Of a stretch of DNA of 64,000 nt, positions 11,560-22,600 are shown piece after piece; the first letter of the stretch is position 1, and each line of letters begins with the position of its first letter. The stretch covers positions 831,501-895,500 of the forward strand of contig NC_056759.1 of the NCBI RefSeq assembly GCF_018687715.1, given 5' to 3'. Below the pieces are notes generated by a model. The model did not search any database, was not told where the DNA came from, and was given only the letters and a program-made list of their open reading frames with translations. The position numbers were made by a program, and so were the translations under genes. The DNA comes from Carya illinoinensis (taxonomy: Eukaryota; Streptophyta; Magnoliopsida; Fagales; Juglandaceae).

Positions 11560-12012
11560 ATGGCTGAGCAATTATCTTCCACTAATGTTCCAAACTTGAA
11601 TCAGGAACCCTTGACGCATCAATCATCAATCTTCTCTCCTGAGGCCGTCAATACCATGATAGGAGCAGTGAACCATTTTTCTAGTAAGGCTGATTCTGAG
11701 ATTATTGCAGAATCAAGAATGCTCAGTAGTCAATATGCTGCCTCTGTTACGATCATGTCTCGGAGGTTAATGGCGAGGGTGAGTGAGATTGATCATCTTA
11801 ACATGCAAATATTTGAATTACGACAGAAGCTTGCTAATAAGGATAGTGAGAATAAAAGGCTAAAGCAAGAAAACCAAGAGTTGAAAAAATTTGCAGATTG
11901 GTATGCTCATGATCTGCAACCACGAATAGAGGAGCTGGAACGAGAAAGGATTCAGATACAAGGTCAACATCGGCAGATAACAGCAGAGGTTCATCGTTTA
12001 CTAGAAAAATAG
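11560..12012 (+). CDS. Antisense coiled-coil protein A inside Sirevirus B (150 aa)
   Basis: Unknown function. It lies in the spacer between pol and the 3' LTR, on the strand opposite to gag-pol, and is intact. Residues about 20-35 have SPEAVNTMIGAV; residues 70-150 are a long charged coiled coil (for example LKQENQELKKF and IEELERERIQ) with heptad-like Leu/Ile spacing. No signal peptide or membrane segment is seen. Its middle part aligns without gaps for about 46 residues with the protein encoded at 12256-12693 (shared D-S, Y, RL-A, E, L, Q-I and L positions), so the two are tandem paralogues. A TATA box lies 80 bases upstream. It could be a captured host gene or an element-borne accessory gene; antisense ORFs in this place are known from some plant LTR elements. 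Confidence 0.6.
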   Translation: MAEQLSSTNVPNLNQEPLTHQSSIFSPEAVNTMIGAVNHFSSKADSEIIAESRMLSSQYAASVTIMSRRLMARVSEIDHLNMQIFELRQKLANKDSENKRLKQENQELKKFADWYAHDLQPRIEELERERIQIQGQHRQITAEVHRLLEK

Positions 12013-12144
12013 GGACAATCTACTGTTAATCTCGCTGGCTTAGTAAGAAAACTTTTGACAATGTGTGTCCAGCATATCTTGTATTTTTTTTGACTAAATA
12101 AGATTTGAAGAGAAAATAGTTTGTCTTATTCTTTATGCTATCTC

Positions 12145-12150
12145 TATAAA
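12145..12150 (+). promoter_or_regulatory. TATA box for antisense gene B
   Basis: TCTCTATAAAATC context, TATAAA 106 bases before the ATG at 12256. It falls within the longer open frame that begins at 12121, which argues that translation starts at 12256. Confidence 0.5.
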
Positions 12151-12255
12151 ATCAGTCCTGAAGTTCATCCAATCCGCATCAAGTTTTCATCTCATCTCTA
12201 TAACTCATCTGCATTCCTTCAGCATTCTCGTTTTAAGCCTTCTATTCTTTTCTCA

Positions 12256-12693
12256 ATGGTTCATTCTTCTAACATTTCTCTAGATCCATCCATGAGGCAT
12301 TCTGCATCTCAACCTCCTGTCCTTTCTGCAGCTGTCATTGGTGCCATATTGCAGCAAGAAAATAATAATCTGACTAATAAGTTAGATTCTGATGCTATTT
12401 ATGACTTGGTGAGTCTTGGGACTCGCTACTCTTCCTCTATTGTTGCTTTTTTTCAGCGGCTACAAGCCAAAAATCATGAAGTTGAAAGGCTCAAAGAACA
12501 AATTGTTGTACTTCAACGAATTGTTCAAGAGTCTCATACAAGGGAAGGAATCATTCGGCAGAAGAATAAACAGTTGAAATCTTTGTTAGATTCTTCATTC
12601 CGCTTGCCGGTTCCCATGAATAAGAATGACATGATATTGTATGAAGAGAATGAGCGTCTCAAACATGAGGCTAAGAATCTCAAGTTTATGTAA
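12256..12693 (+). CDS. Antisense coiled-coil protein B inside Sirevirus B (145 aa), paralogue of A
   Basis: Unknown function. The frame is open from 12121, but I chose the ATG at 12256 because a TATA box lies at 12145 and because the resulting 145 residues match the size of protein A (150). N-terminus is Ser/Pro-rich with PPVLSAAVIGAILQQ, followed by LDSDAIYDLVSLGTRYSSSI, then a coiled coil (RLQAKNHEVERLKEQIVVLQ) and a short tail. The coiled-coil half aligns without gaps with protein A. It ends 82 bases before the convergent pol stop at 12775. Both reading frames are intact although gag-pol of the same element carries many lesions. Confidence 0.58.
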   Translation: MVHSSNISLDPSMRHSASQPPVLSAAVIGAILQQENNNLTNKLDSDAIYDLVSLGTRYSSSIVAFFQRLQAKNHEVERLKEQIVVLQRIVQESHTREGIIRQKNKQLKSLLDSSFRLPVPMNKNDMILYEENERLKHEAKNLKFM

Positions 12694-12774
12694 AAGTATT
12701 TAAAAAATCTATTTCTATTTTTATTGACTCTGGTCTATCTTTTAAGAGATATTCATAGCATGCATCATACCTAT

Positions 12775-15700
12775 TTATCTTCTGATCATACATAATCTAT
12801 CTTCTGGTAAAGGTTTTGTGAAAATATCTGCTAACTGATCGTGTGTGTTTGTGAACTCTAATATTATATCGCCTTTTTGCACATGATCTCAAAGAAAATG
12901 ATACCTTATTTCAATATGCTTAGTTCTAGAATGTTGTATTGGGTTCTTTGAAAGATTTATAGCACTTGTATTATCACATTTGATTGGAATGTGATTATAC
13001 TTGAGTTTAAAATCTTTAAGTTGTTGCTTCATGTAGAGAACTTGAGCACAATAACTACCCGCAGCAACATATTCTGCCTCAGTAGTAGATAGTGTAACAG
13101 AATTTTGTTTTTTACTAAACCAGGAAACTAATGCATGACCTAAGAAATGACATGCTCCACTAGTGCTTTTTCGATCTATTTTACAGCCAGCATAATCTGC
13201 ATCTGTGTAGCTGATTAGATCGAAAGATGTGTACTTATGGTACTATAACCCTAGGTTAATTGTACCACTAAGATATCTAAGAATGCGTTTAACTGCAATT
13301 AAATATGATTCTTTTGGAGATGATTGAAAGCGTGCACATAAGCACACACTAAACATAATATCTGGTCTACTTGCTGTTAAATATAATAAGCTACCAATCA
13401 TACCTCGATATATCTTCGAGTCAACTGGTTTACCGGATTCATCTTTATCAAGTTTAGTTGATGGGCTCATTGGTGTTCCAATTTCCTTAGCATTTTCCAT
13501 CTCAAACATTTTCAGTAATTTCTTAATATATTTTGATTGATTGATGAATGTCCCACTTTTTGCTTGCTTAATTTGCAATCCGAGAAAGAATGTAAGTTCT
13601 CCCATCATGCTCATCTCAAATTCTTCCTGCATAATCTTAGCAAAAACTTGACACATATTTTCATTAGTAGCACCGAATATTATATCATCAACATAAATCT
13701 GAATTAAAAGAATATCATCATTTTCATATTTAATGAAAAGAGTTATGTCGATTTTTCCTCTTGAAAAACCTTTTTCAATCAAGAAACCACTAAGTCTCTC
13801 GTACCAAGCTCTAGGAGCTTGTTTAAGTCCATATAGTGCTTTTGTGAGTTTGAAAACATGATTTGGGGAAATATGATTTTCAAAACCTGGAGGTTGCTCA
13901 ACATATACCTCTTCATTTATAAAACCATTTAAGAAAACACTTTTAACATCCATTTGAAAAAGTTTGAAATCTTTATAACAAACATATGCAAGTAGCATTC
14001 GAATAGCTTCTAATCTTGCGACAGGTACATATGTCTCATCATAATCGATTCCTTCTTCTTGATTAAAACTTTGGGCTACAAGTCGAGCCTTATTTCTAGT
14101 AATGACTCCGGACTCATCTTTCTTGTTTCTAAAAACCCATTTTGTTCCAATAATAGTATGATTTTTGGGTCTAGGAACAAGTGTCCAAACATCATTTCTT
14201 TCAAATTGATTCAACTCTTCTTGCATAGCTAGAATCCAAGATTCATCAAGAAGTGCGTCATCAATATTTTTGGGTTCAATTTGAGATAGAAAAGCAGTAT
14301 GATTGCAAATATTTCTAAGAGATGATTGAGTACTTACACCTTGTGAAGGTTCTCCCAAAATTTGTTCCACTGGATGATCTTTCACAAATTTCCACTGTTT
14401 GGTTGCATCTTGTATTAAATTTTGATGATCTTTCCTGATGGCTCCATGTTGAACTTCCTCTATTGTTTTCTCTTTGTTGAGATTGAGACTTTCTGTGTTA
14501 TTTATACCTTCTGTTTCTTCATCAATAGATTTCTTGGAGAGTGGAGAATTAGATTCATCAAATACTACATGCATAGATTTTTGTACAGTCAAAGTCTTTT
14601 TATTGAATACTCTATAAGTTTTACTATTAGTAGAATACCCGAAAAAGATACCTTCATCAGATTTTGCATCAAACTTGCCTAAATTATCCATGTCATTCAA
14701 AATAAAACATTTGCATCCAAATATATGAAAGTAACCAATGTTGGACTTTTTCTCATTCCAAAGCTCATAGGGGGTTTTATCTAACTTAGGCTTTAGCATA
14801 ACTCTATTTATAACATAACATGCAGTATTTACCGCTTCAGCCCAAAAATAACTAGGCAAGTTTCATTGAGCATTGTTCTTGCCATTTCTTGAAGAGATCT
14901 ATTTTTCCTCTTTACTACCCCATTTTGTTGAGGAGTTCGAGGAGCAGAAAAATTATGCACAAAACCGTTTTCATCACAAAATGTTTCAATATTTTTATTA
15001 ACAAATTCTTTTCCCCTATCAATTCGGATACTTGAAATAGTATAGCCCTTTTCATTTTGAATTCTCTTGCATAACTTGGTAAAAACATTATGTGCCTCAT
15101 CTTTATAAGCAAGAAAGATGACCCAAGTATATCTAGAGAAATCATCAACAATAACACATGCATAATATTTTCCTCCTAGACTTGCAACTCTATTTGGTCC
15201 AAAAAGATCCATGTGTATTAGTTGCAATGGTCTAATAGTGGAAATATATTTCTTAGTTTTAAAAGAAATTTTTGTTTGTTTACCAATTGACATGCATCAC
15301 AAATTTTGTCTTTAAGAAAATATGTTTTTGGTAAACCTCTCACAAGATCATTTTTTGAAAGTTTGGAAATAAGTTCTATGTTGGCATGACTTAATCTTCT
15401 ATGCCATAACCAACTAGTTTCATTTTGAACTGAAAAGCAAATAGCATCTTGTGAGGGAATGTCTTCAAAATCAATTGTATAAAAATTATTGTTTCTAAAA
15501 GCAATAAAACAAATATTACAATCATGATCATTCAAAATAATGCATTTATCCATTTTAAAAGTAACTGTAAATCCTTTATCACATAATTGACTTATGCTCA
15601 AAAGATTATGTTTTAAACCTTCAACAAGTAGAACATCTTCAATTATGAGAGAAGATTCATTACCAATTTTACATATTCCCACGATCTTCCCTTTCGAATT

Positions 15701-15826
15701 GTCTCCAAATGTCACGTGTCCTTCTTCTTTAGATCTAAGATCAAATAACTTATTCTTGTCTCCCGTCATATCTCTTGAACATCCACTATCTAAAAACCAT
15801 TTGTTTTTACTTGTGGAAGACTTCAT
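12775..15826 (-). pseudogene. pol: Pol of Sirevirus B, broken
   Basis: Order: protease (about 15780), GAG-pre-integrase, integrase (14860-15290), RT (13243-14859, with IYVDDIIFG intact) and RNase H ending in DQLADIFTKPL before the stop at 12775-12777. Breaks relative to copy A: 1 base lost near 15285, 4 bases lost near 14862, TGG to TAG at 13243, and TGA near 12888. The last two fit C-to-T decay. The integrase catalytic Glu is Lys (NGVVKRKN), the second catalytic motif reads IDRGKEF instead of SDRGKEF, and the protease motif His is Asp. No functional integrase or full pol can be made. Confidence 0.9.
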
Positions 15827-15884
15827 GCATACCTATAAAAACAATTAAAATGATTTTTTTTGGTACCCAAGTTCTTTGGGTCCT

Positions 15885-17519
15885 TTATTTATTAGCATTA
15901 GAAAAAACAAGATTTTTAGGTACCCATATGACCCTAATAGTCATTGTATGATTTTTTCTAATAGGACAAGTATGATAATTATGACAATTTCTATTACAAA
16001 AATTGCAAATAGCATGTGACATATATGAAAAACTTGAATGATTATAATAATATCATTTTTTGACAAAATTATTTTTATGAAAAGAATTTTGAATATTAGT
16101 TTTTGATGTAGAATGATTATCAAAGAAATTTTTATAAGGTTTGTATTTTTGTTTTGGCATATATCCCAAACCTGCCTTGTCAAAAACACATCTTTGACTA
16201 CTAAGAAATTTTTCAAAATTTCTTTTTCCATTCGTAAAGTTTTCAACAATATTTTCTAAATCGGTTTTCTTCTTATTCAATTCAAGATTTTCATCTTTCA
16301 AAATGATATTTTCTTTTCTTAAAATTTCAATTTCGTTTGTTAAAGAATAATTTTTCTTTTTCAAAGCAGTATACTTGATACCCAATTTTTCAAATTCCTC
16401 ATATACCTCTTCTAAAATATTTTGCAATTCTTCATATGAAGAATCTTCAATATTATTAAGATTTGTTACCTCAATGTCATCTTTAGCCATAAGATAAAGA
16501 TTTGTTGATTCTTCATTACTTGCTTCACTATCCGAACTACTTGAATCATCATCCCATGTAGCTTTCATTGCTTTCTTGCCCTTGTTTCGATCTTTTTTTA
16601 GCAGAGGACAATCTGGTTTGATATGACCAGGTTTATTGCATTTATAACAAATTAAAGTATCATTTTTACCTGAATCTTTCTTGGAAAACTTTTTGAAGGA
16701 TTTCCTCGGAGGAGTTCTATTTTTCTTCAAGAACCTCTGAATTCTTCTTGTTATCATCGCGACTTCTTCATCTTTATCTTCATTTTCCCCATCTTTATCA
16801 CTTTCACTTTCATGAGGAACAGCTTTAAGTGCTAAGCTCTTCTTTGGCTTTCCTTCTTCTTCTCCTTTTTTCAATGTGTACTCATGGGTGATAAGTGATC
16901 CGATGAGTTCATTGACTTCGAGCTTCTTGAGGTCTCTAACTTCAAGAATCGCTGTAACTTTTGATTCCCAACGTTTTGGTAAAGAGTTGAGAATTTTTCT
17001 TACTATCTCCACCTTGGAATAAATTTTGCCAAGAGCTGTCAATCTGTTTATGATGTTAGTAAAACGAGTGTGCATACTAGAAATTGATTCATCATCATTC
17101 ATCTTAAACATTTCATATTCATGTGTAAGAATATAAATTTTTGATTCCTTGACTTGCGAAGTTCCTTCATAAATTACTTCCAAGTTATCCCAAATTTCCT
17201 TTGCCGTAGCGCAATTCATTATTCTATTAAACTCATTTCCATTAAGAGCATTATATAATAAATTCATAGTAGTTAAATTTAAAGTATAAAGTCTATCGTC
17301 TTCACGATCAAACTCTTCTTCTTCCTTTTTGACCTTTACTCCATCAACCACTTTTGTTGGAATATAAGGTCCATTTACAATACATTTCCAGATTTCTCTA
17401 CCTTGAGTTTGAAAAAATATTTTCATTCTAACTTTCCAAAATGAGTAATTATCTCCACAAAAAAGTGGAGGCCGATTGCTAGATTGACTTTCACCAAATG
17501 AAGCTGCAATGTTAGCCAT
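15885..17519 (-). pseudogene. gag: Gag of Sirevirus B, truncated by a stop
   Basis: Begins with MANIAASFGES as in copy A and is open for 488 codons to a TGA at 16053-16055, where copy A has a GGA Gly codon. The lost tail holds the second zinc-knuckle motif; its sequence is still recognisable down to a TAA at 15885. The first knuckle (CYKCNKPGHIKPDC) remains, so a shortened gag could still be made. Confidence 0.85.
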
Positions 17520-17564
17520 AAGATCTTAACTCAAAAGATAGTTAATCTTATAATAGAGCTCTTA

Positions 17565-17576
17565 GCTCTGATACCA
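17565..17576 (-). other. Primer binding site of Sirevirus B
   Basis: TGGTATCAGAGC on the minus strand, two bases from the LTR, complementary to initiator tRNA-Met. Confidence 0.9.
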
Positions 17577-17578
17577 AT

Positions 17579-18921
17579 TGTTGCCCAGATGACTAACACA
17601 AGAGGGGGGTGAATTGAGTTGTATTAAAAAAAAATAACAATTATAAATCAAATATATAATATAAAATATAAACAAAATATGAAATAACAATAAATATAAA
17701 GAGTAAGGGTAAGAGAGAAGCAAACTCAGTATGTTAACGAGGTTCGGCCCCACTGCCTACGTCCTTGCCTCAAGCTACCCCTTGAGGATTCTCAAATTCA
17801 CTATTCAACCTCCTTCAGGTGGAGATAGAAACCTATTACACATTTGAACAACACCGCTATAAAGGATCCGTGTAAAACACCCTCTACACTTGCAATCACC
17901 TTACAAGTGGTGATTCAACTATTCCCCGTATAGAATACTTTCTACACGTACAAGGGTTATACATACCCTTTTTCTGATACGAAAACTGATAGTGGGTAGG
18001 TTATCAGAAAACACTCCTCAATGAGTGAAATAAGAACAATACAGCACAAACTATATCTCTCAAAATGAATAAGGATTAAGGCTCAATGCTTAGAGAAGAG
18101 AGAATGAAAGTTTTGAATGAATGTTGTATGCTCTGGATGTTGTGAATGTGAAGCTCTCAAATGATCTATTTATAGGTATATGAGACTTCATATTCAAATT
18201 TAAAAAGATTCACATGTCAAAGACAACATCATTCACTTTTTCAAAAAATTCAAATAAAAGGTTATTCTTTTTCAATTGTCAAAGACAACATCATTCACTT
18301 TTTCAAAGAATTCAAATAAAAGGTTCTTCTTTTTCAATTGTCAAAGACAACATCATTCACTTTTAAAAAAAAAAATCAAACCTAATCTTTTACTTTTGGC
18401 ATATGACAAAATGAGCACACTTTCATTTTAAAAAAAATTCAAACCTAATCTTTTACTTTTTGTATAAGTATAAAAAATCATCAATCACTTTTGAAAATAT
18501 TCAAATAAAACATGCACATGTGAAAGATGACAATCAATCATCTTTAATATTTTCAAAGTTCAACCTTTTAATCAAGGCATGCACATGCAAAAGATGACAA
18601 TCAATCATCTTTCAAAATTTTCAAATTTAATTTTCAAAAATATTCATGCACGTGTGGAAAATGTATTTTAATGCTTTATGTTAAAATATTAATTTTGAGC
18701 ATTAATCCTAATTTCGAATTTTGAAGAGATTTACAACATTACTCTATAATTTTAATGTGAACTTGTTCCCTTCTTGCTCGTTCTTGTTTCCTTGATGTGC
18801 TTGACTCCATTGTGTAGACAACTTGAGCTCAAGACTTCTTTATTCTTTGAATTCATTTGTTATCATCAAAATCCATGTGTAAATATATAATTACACCAAA
18901 CTTGAAATCTTGGGTTCAACA
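17579..18921 (-). repeat. 5' LTR of Sirevirus B
   Basis: TGTTG...CAACA ends. Minus-strand TATA box CCTATAAATAG at 18166-18176; the 62-bp tandem array starts near 18216. Partner of 9747-11084. Confidence 0.93.
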
Positions 18922-19196
18922 AAATAATATTAAAAAAATATTCTTACAATATCTTATTCAATTGTAAATTTTTATCTCAACTCATCTCATCTCATATAAG
19001 AAAACAAGTCATGTCTGGTTTGAATAATGAGTTGAGATGAGATTAAAGTTGAATAAAATAGTGTTAGAATATAATTTTTTAATATAATATTTATTTTTAA
19101 ATTTGAAAATATTAAATTATTTATTATATTTTATTTGAAAGTTTTGAAAAATTATAATGATGAGATGAAATGATTTCACGACACAATCCAAGCCTT
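18922..19196. mobile_element. Right half of split MITE (copy 3) and an adjoining MITE (copy 4)
   Basis: 18922-19012 completes the MITE interrupted at 9746. Immediately after it, 19014-19196 is a second copy in the opposite orientation, from CTGGTTTGAATAATGAGTTG to CAATCCAAGCC. Flanking TTCTAA on both sides of the block (near 9650 and 19200) matches a single TTCTAAA at the paralogous locus near 21768. Confidence 0.55.
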
Positions 19197-19349
19197 AATT
19201 TCTAAGATTTCATTGCTCACTTTAGACTATCAATTTTATGTTTTTTTTTTTTTTTTTTTTTTTTTTTTTCTCTCACTTAATGATGATTTTAAGGAGCTGC
19301 CATGAATGAGAATCTAAAGTAAGAAGCCAAATACGGGTTATCCTTTTAT

Positions 19350-19770
19350 GCTAACAATTGGATGCATTTTTCCTATTGCTGTCTATTCGTGAATTGATGC
19401 CATAAAAATGTGCAAATATATGGACATTCAATTATGTAAAACTTTATGAGGATTTTGTTTTTTGGTCGCCTTTTTTGCCGCTTTACATACGTTTAGTGTC
19501 ATTGTGCAAGAAACTTTACCATACATGCCATATTCATTACGCTTAGCCAAAATAGGGAGTATGAAACTTTACCATGCATGCCATATTCATTACGCTTAGC
19601 CAAAATAGGGAGTATTTCAATATAAACGTACGTAAAGCGGCAAAAAAGGCAACCAAAAAACAAAATCCTCATAAAGTTTTACATGGTGGAATGTCCATAT
19701 ATTTGCACATTTTTATGGCATCAATTAAAGGATAGACAACAATAGGAAAAAGGCATCCAATTGTTAGCAT
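19350..19770. repeat. Foldback element: 145-bp inverted arms around a tandem duplication
   Basis: The left arm (19350-19495) runs from GCTAACAATTGGATGC to CCGCTTTACATACGTTTA. The right arm (19623-19770) is its reverse complement with few mismatches. The spacer holds two direct copies of AAACTTTACCATGCATGCC... ending GCCAAAATAGGGAGTAT (about 19513-19614). Transcribed, it would fold into a near-perfect long hairpin. No coding capacity. Confidence 0.8.
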
Positions 19771-19843
19771 ATATTACGGAAATAACACAAAAAGTAAGCT
19801 TGTGTTCTCAGAATGAGTGGAGAGCACTGTGCGAGGTCTTAGA

Positions 19844-20038
19844 CCTCGTTTTGATTTGAAAAATATTTCATCTCATCTTATTATTACAGATTTATCAAAT
19901 TTTTATACAAAATATAATAAACAAATTCAATTTTTTAAAATTATAATTCAACATTTTCAAATCTCAAAACAATAATAATAATATTTTATTCAACTTTCAT
20001 TTTTCATATAAAATCATCTCATTTTTTAATCCAAACTA
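19844..20038. mobile_element. MITE of the GAGATGAG family (copy 5)
   Basis: GACCTCGTTTTGATTTGAAA at the left and TTTTTAATCCAAACTAGC at the right, with the family core of Lys-codon-like A/T runs and CATCTCATCTTA. Approximate ends. Confidence 0.55.
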
Positions 20039-20193
20039 GCATTGGGTGGATATCGACAACTGCGCAGTTGGGAGCAGCAGAAGGGCATTGTGAAGGGAGA
20101 GAGAAAGTGATGAGAGAGAAAGAGAGGGTTAACGGGAGGGAAAGAGGGATGAAGAGAGAGACAGTGGGCTTACCGAGAGGAATATAGAGGAAC

Positions 20194-20706
20194 CTAGGGT
20201 GGCATGGTTAGCAGTTTATGTAGCCCGTTTGGATGGTTCACGCTTATTCCGTTGTGGGCTTCGAGACTGAGCAACTGGGCAGCAGTGAAATGAGCTTGCT
20301 CTATTTCCATGGTGTTGGGGGAAGGTGCTTGGGCACAACTAGGCTTCGGTGCTTGGTGGTTCATGACTAGGTGGTAGTGGATTGGGTCTTCACCTTTCGA
20401 TGGAGGTGGTGCGGCAATGCTAACAACGAGATCCAATGATGCAACTTCGTTGTTTTCATGGTGGTTTGTGAATGGAAAGGGCTGCGTTACGTTTAGCTTG
20501 CATGGAAGCTTGGCTTCTAGTAGTGCAAGGATGGTGTCCATCGAGGTGTTGGCTAGGCAGTGTGGCGTGAAAGAAGAATGAAGGAAAATGAAAAAACAAA
20601 GGCTTTTCGGTGAGGTGATGCAAAGGTACATGCTGATATTCCTAAACGGGAAAAAGTGGGAATGAGATGTGGGGGCGGAAGGTGGCGTGACTGAGCATTG
20701 CTTCAT
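20194..20706 (-). CDS. Hypothetical ORF, 170 codons, probably not a gene
   Basis: Open from 20706 with no recognisable domain; composition is Pro-, Ser- and His-rich, and GC content is higher than its surroundings. A GA-rich run (20085-20165) follows its stop. No introns, homologues or partner genes can be inferred. It may be a chance frame in a fragment of some repeat or old gene. Confidence 0.2.
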   Translation of the reverse strand: MKQCSVTPPSAPTSHSHFFPFRNISMYLCITSPKSLCFFIFLHSSFTPHCLANTSMDTILALLEAKLPCKLNVTQPFPFTNHHENNEVASLDLVVSIAAPPPSKGEDPIHYHLVMNHQAPKPSCAQAPSPNTMEIEQAHFTAAQLLSLEAHNGISVNHPNGLHKLLTMPP

Positions 20707-22600
20707 GGTAAATTATGGAAAATGTGCATCAACCCTAACTTGGGGAGTTTTCTACTAATGTGAGGGTATACATGACTACATATACTAGATTGATCCTAGG
20801 AAAGGAAAGGGGAAGGCATAACCATGCCTGGAACATACTTGCAAGTTAGGATGTTGAGAATATGGGCTTGGGCTTTTAGCAAAACTTCTTGTCGGCTACT
20901 ACTAAATTAAAACAAAAGCCCACTTGGTCTATAAAATGGGCTTAAAAATTTTGGCCAACCAAAATTTTTGCTCGTGGGCTTATAATAAATTATTCAATAA
21001 ATCTCTAATGAAATTTTTGAAATATTAGCCCGTTTAATGAAATTTTTGCTCAAAAATTCATATTCTACCAAAATAAATTTTGAACCTGTGACCTATTCAA
21101 AGTTTCTTGTAAAACTCAAATGGGCTATCCAATCATATTAATTTTAAAAAATTTCTAGAAAGCATGCTTGTTACTATGTTTGGCTGTTACATAATAGAAG
21201 CATAATGCCTCAATCAGTAAAATTGAAGCATTGAGGGTCGAAAGAGTAAGCTAGAGCTTGAAAACATTTCATGAATTAAGTCCCCAATAGAAAAATAAAT
21301 TCAAAATCTCAAGTTAAATGGATGGACGCTTTGAGCATCTTCTTAAACAAGCCTTTACCTGCAAGTAATATATTTTCTAATGCATATATGTTTATTAAAT
21401 ACTCTCAAACCCAATTCTTTATTATCTTAGATTGTTTGGATAGTGAGATGAGATGAAATGAGATGATTTAAGATGAAATTTAAAAGCTGAATAAAATATT
21501 ATTATAATATTATTTTAAAATTTGAAAAATTGAAATTGAGATTTGAAAAAATTAAATTGTTTATTATATTTTATGTAAGAATTTAGAAAAATTATAATGA
21601 TGAGATGTCATAGATTGAGAGTATTTCTTAATCTAAACAGTCTAAGGCGCTTTAATGCTTCTCCATTACCATCTCTACCTATAAGTCAACTGTAGCAAAT
21701 AGATGAGTGGTGATTTTACTTGGGAAATGTAATGTTTTGGTAAATAGGTAGAACTTTAATGACTTCTTCTAAAGATTTCATTGCTCACTTGGGACTATCA
21801 ATTTTATATCATTTTTTTTTTCTCACATAATGATGATTTTAATATAAAACTAAGAAACCAAATACGGGTTATCCTTTTATGCTAACAATTGAAATGCTAC
21901 CTATTTTGGCATGCATGGTAAAGTTTCTTGCACAATGAATTTGCATGGTAACAAATAGGTTAGCTTCTTTGGTGAATGTTCATTGAGTGTGCTCTAAGTC
22001 TAAGGTATGTATGTATGCATATATGTATGTATGTATGTATCCCTTTGGCACATTTAGGTGACTTTTAAGGATATTTATTAACTACTTGACTAGCAAATCC
22101 TTTCGATCACAGGTGATGATATAATTTTAAAGAATAATACTATATATTACACTTTTATTTTACTCTATACAAGTAACAATTACCGAGTTGCCATCACACT
22201 TAGATAATCATTTATTTATTTATATAAAAAATGTAATTAAAAAGTTGAATATTATGTGTAGGTTGTATTTTGACAATAGTGTTAAGTACTATTATTATTA
22301 TTATTTAAGAAAATACAAAACCCCCAATAAAAAAAACATAATATCCCATCTAAATCTAAAGTCACCATATATCCATTATTAGATAGATCTCAAAAAATAA
22401 TTACTGAATAATCTCATATACTGATATGGTATACTCCAAGTATATTATAAAATATCATCTTAATTAAGATTAAAATTTATATAAATAATTTTAATTAGAT
22501 GAGGAAATAGTATAAGAATTTATATTGTAAAAATATTTAATAATTTTTCATTGTCAAAATGCTTATATAAAAAAGTATTTGGAGTTAAAAAATCAACTGT
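20707..22600. other. Intergenic DNA with a partial duplicate of the 9530/19200 locus
   Basis: No gene seen. A MITE copy lies at 21426-21646. Bases 21655-21720 match 9540-9610 and 21768-21885 match 19200-19361, so this is a paralogous locus without the MITEs and Sirevirus. An ATGT microsatellite is at 22005-22040. Confidence 0.6.
21426..21646. mobile_element. MITE of the GAGATGAG family (copy 6)
   Basis: Left end CTTAGATTGTTTGGATAGTG then GAGATGAGATGAAATGAG; right end TAATCTAAACAGTCTAAGG, its inverted partner. Core has TTGTTTATTATATTTTATGT like the other copies. Confidence 0.7.

Larger units (their letters stand above)
9747..18921 (-). mobile_element. Sirevirus-like Ty1/copia retrotransposon B, complete but mutated (9.2 kb)
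   Basis: LTRs at 9747-11084 and 17579-18921 flank primer site, gag, pol, a 1.7-kb spacer with two antisense genes, and polypurine tracts. Five-base flanks are AATTA (9742-9746) and AAATA (18922-18926), an imperfect target duplication. Lesions: gag stop at 16053; protease CSRHMTG changed to CSRDMTG; a 1-base deletion near 15285; a 4-base deletion near 14862; integrase Glu to Lys (codon 14910-14912); Trp to TAG at 13243; a TGA in RNase H near 12888. The copy cannot make its own proteins. The two LTRs differ at scattered sites, so it is young but not new. Confidence 0.93.

Noticed and set aside
14422..15848. Plus-strand ORFs opposite pol of Sirevirus B (14422-14682, 15594-15848)
   Set aside because: Unlike the pair at 11560-12693, they lie over pol, have no own TATA box, and the same shadows appear over element A.
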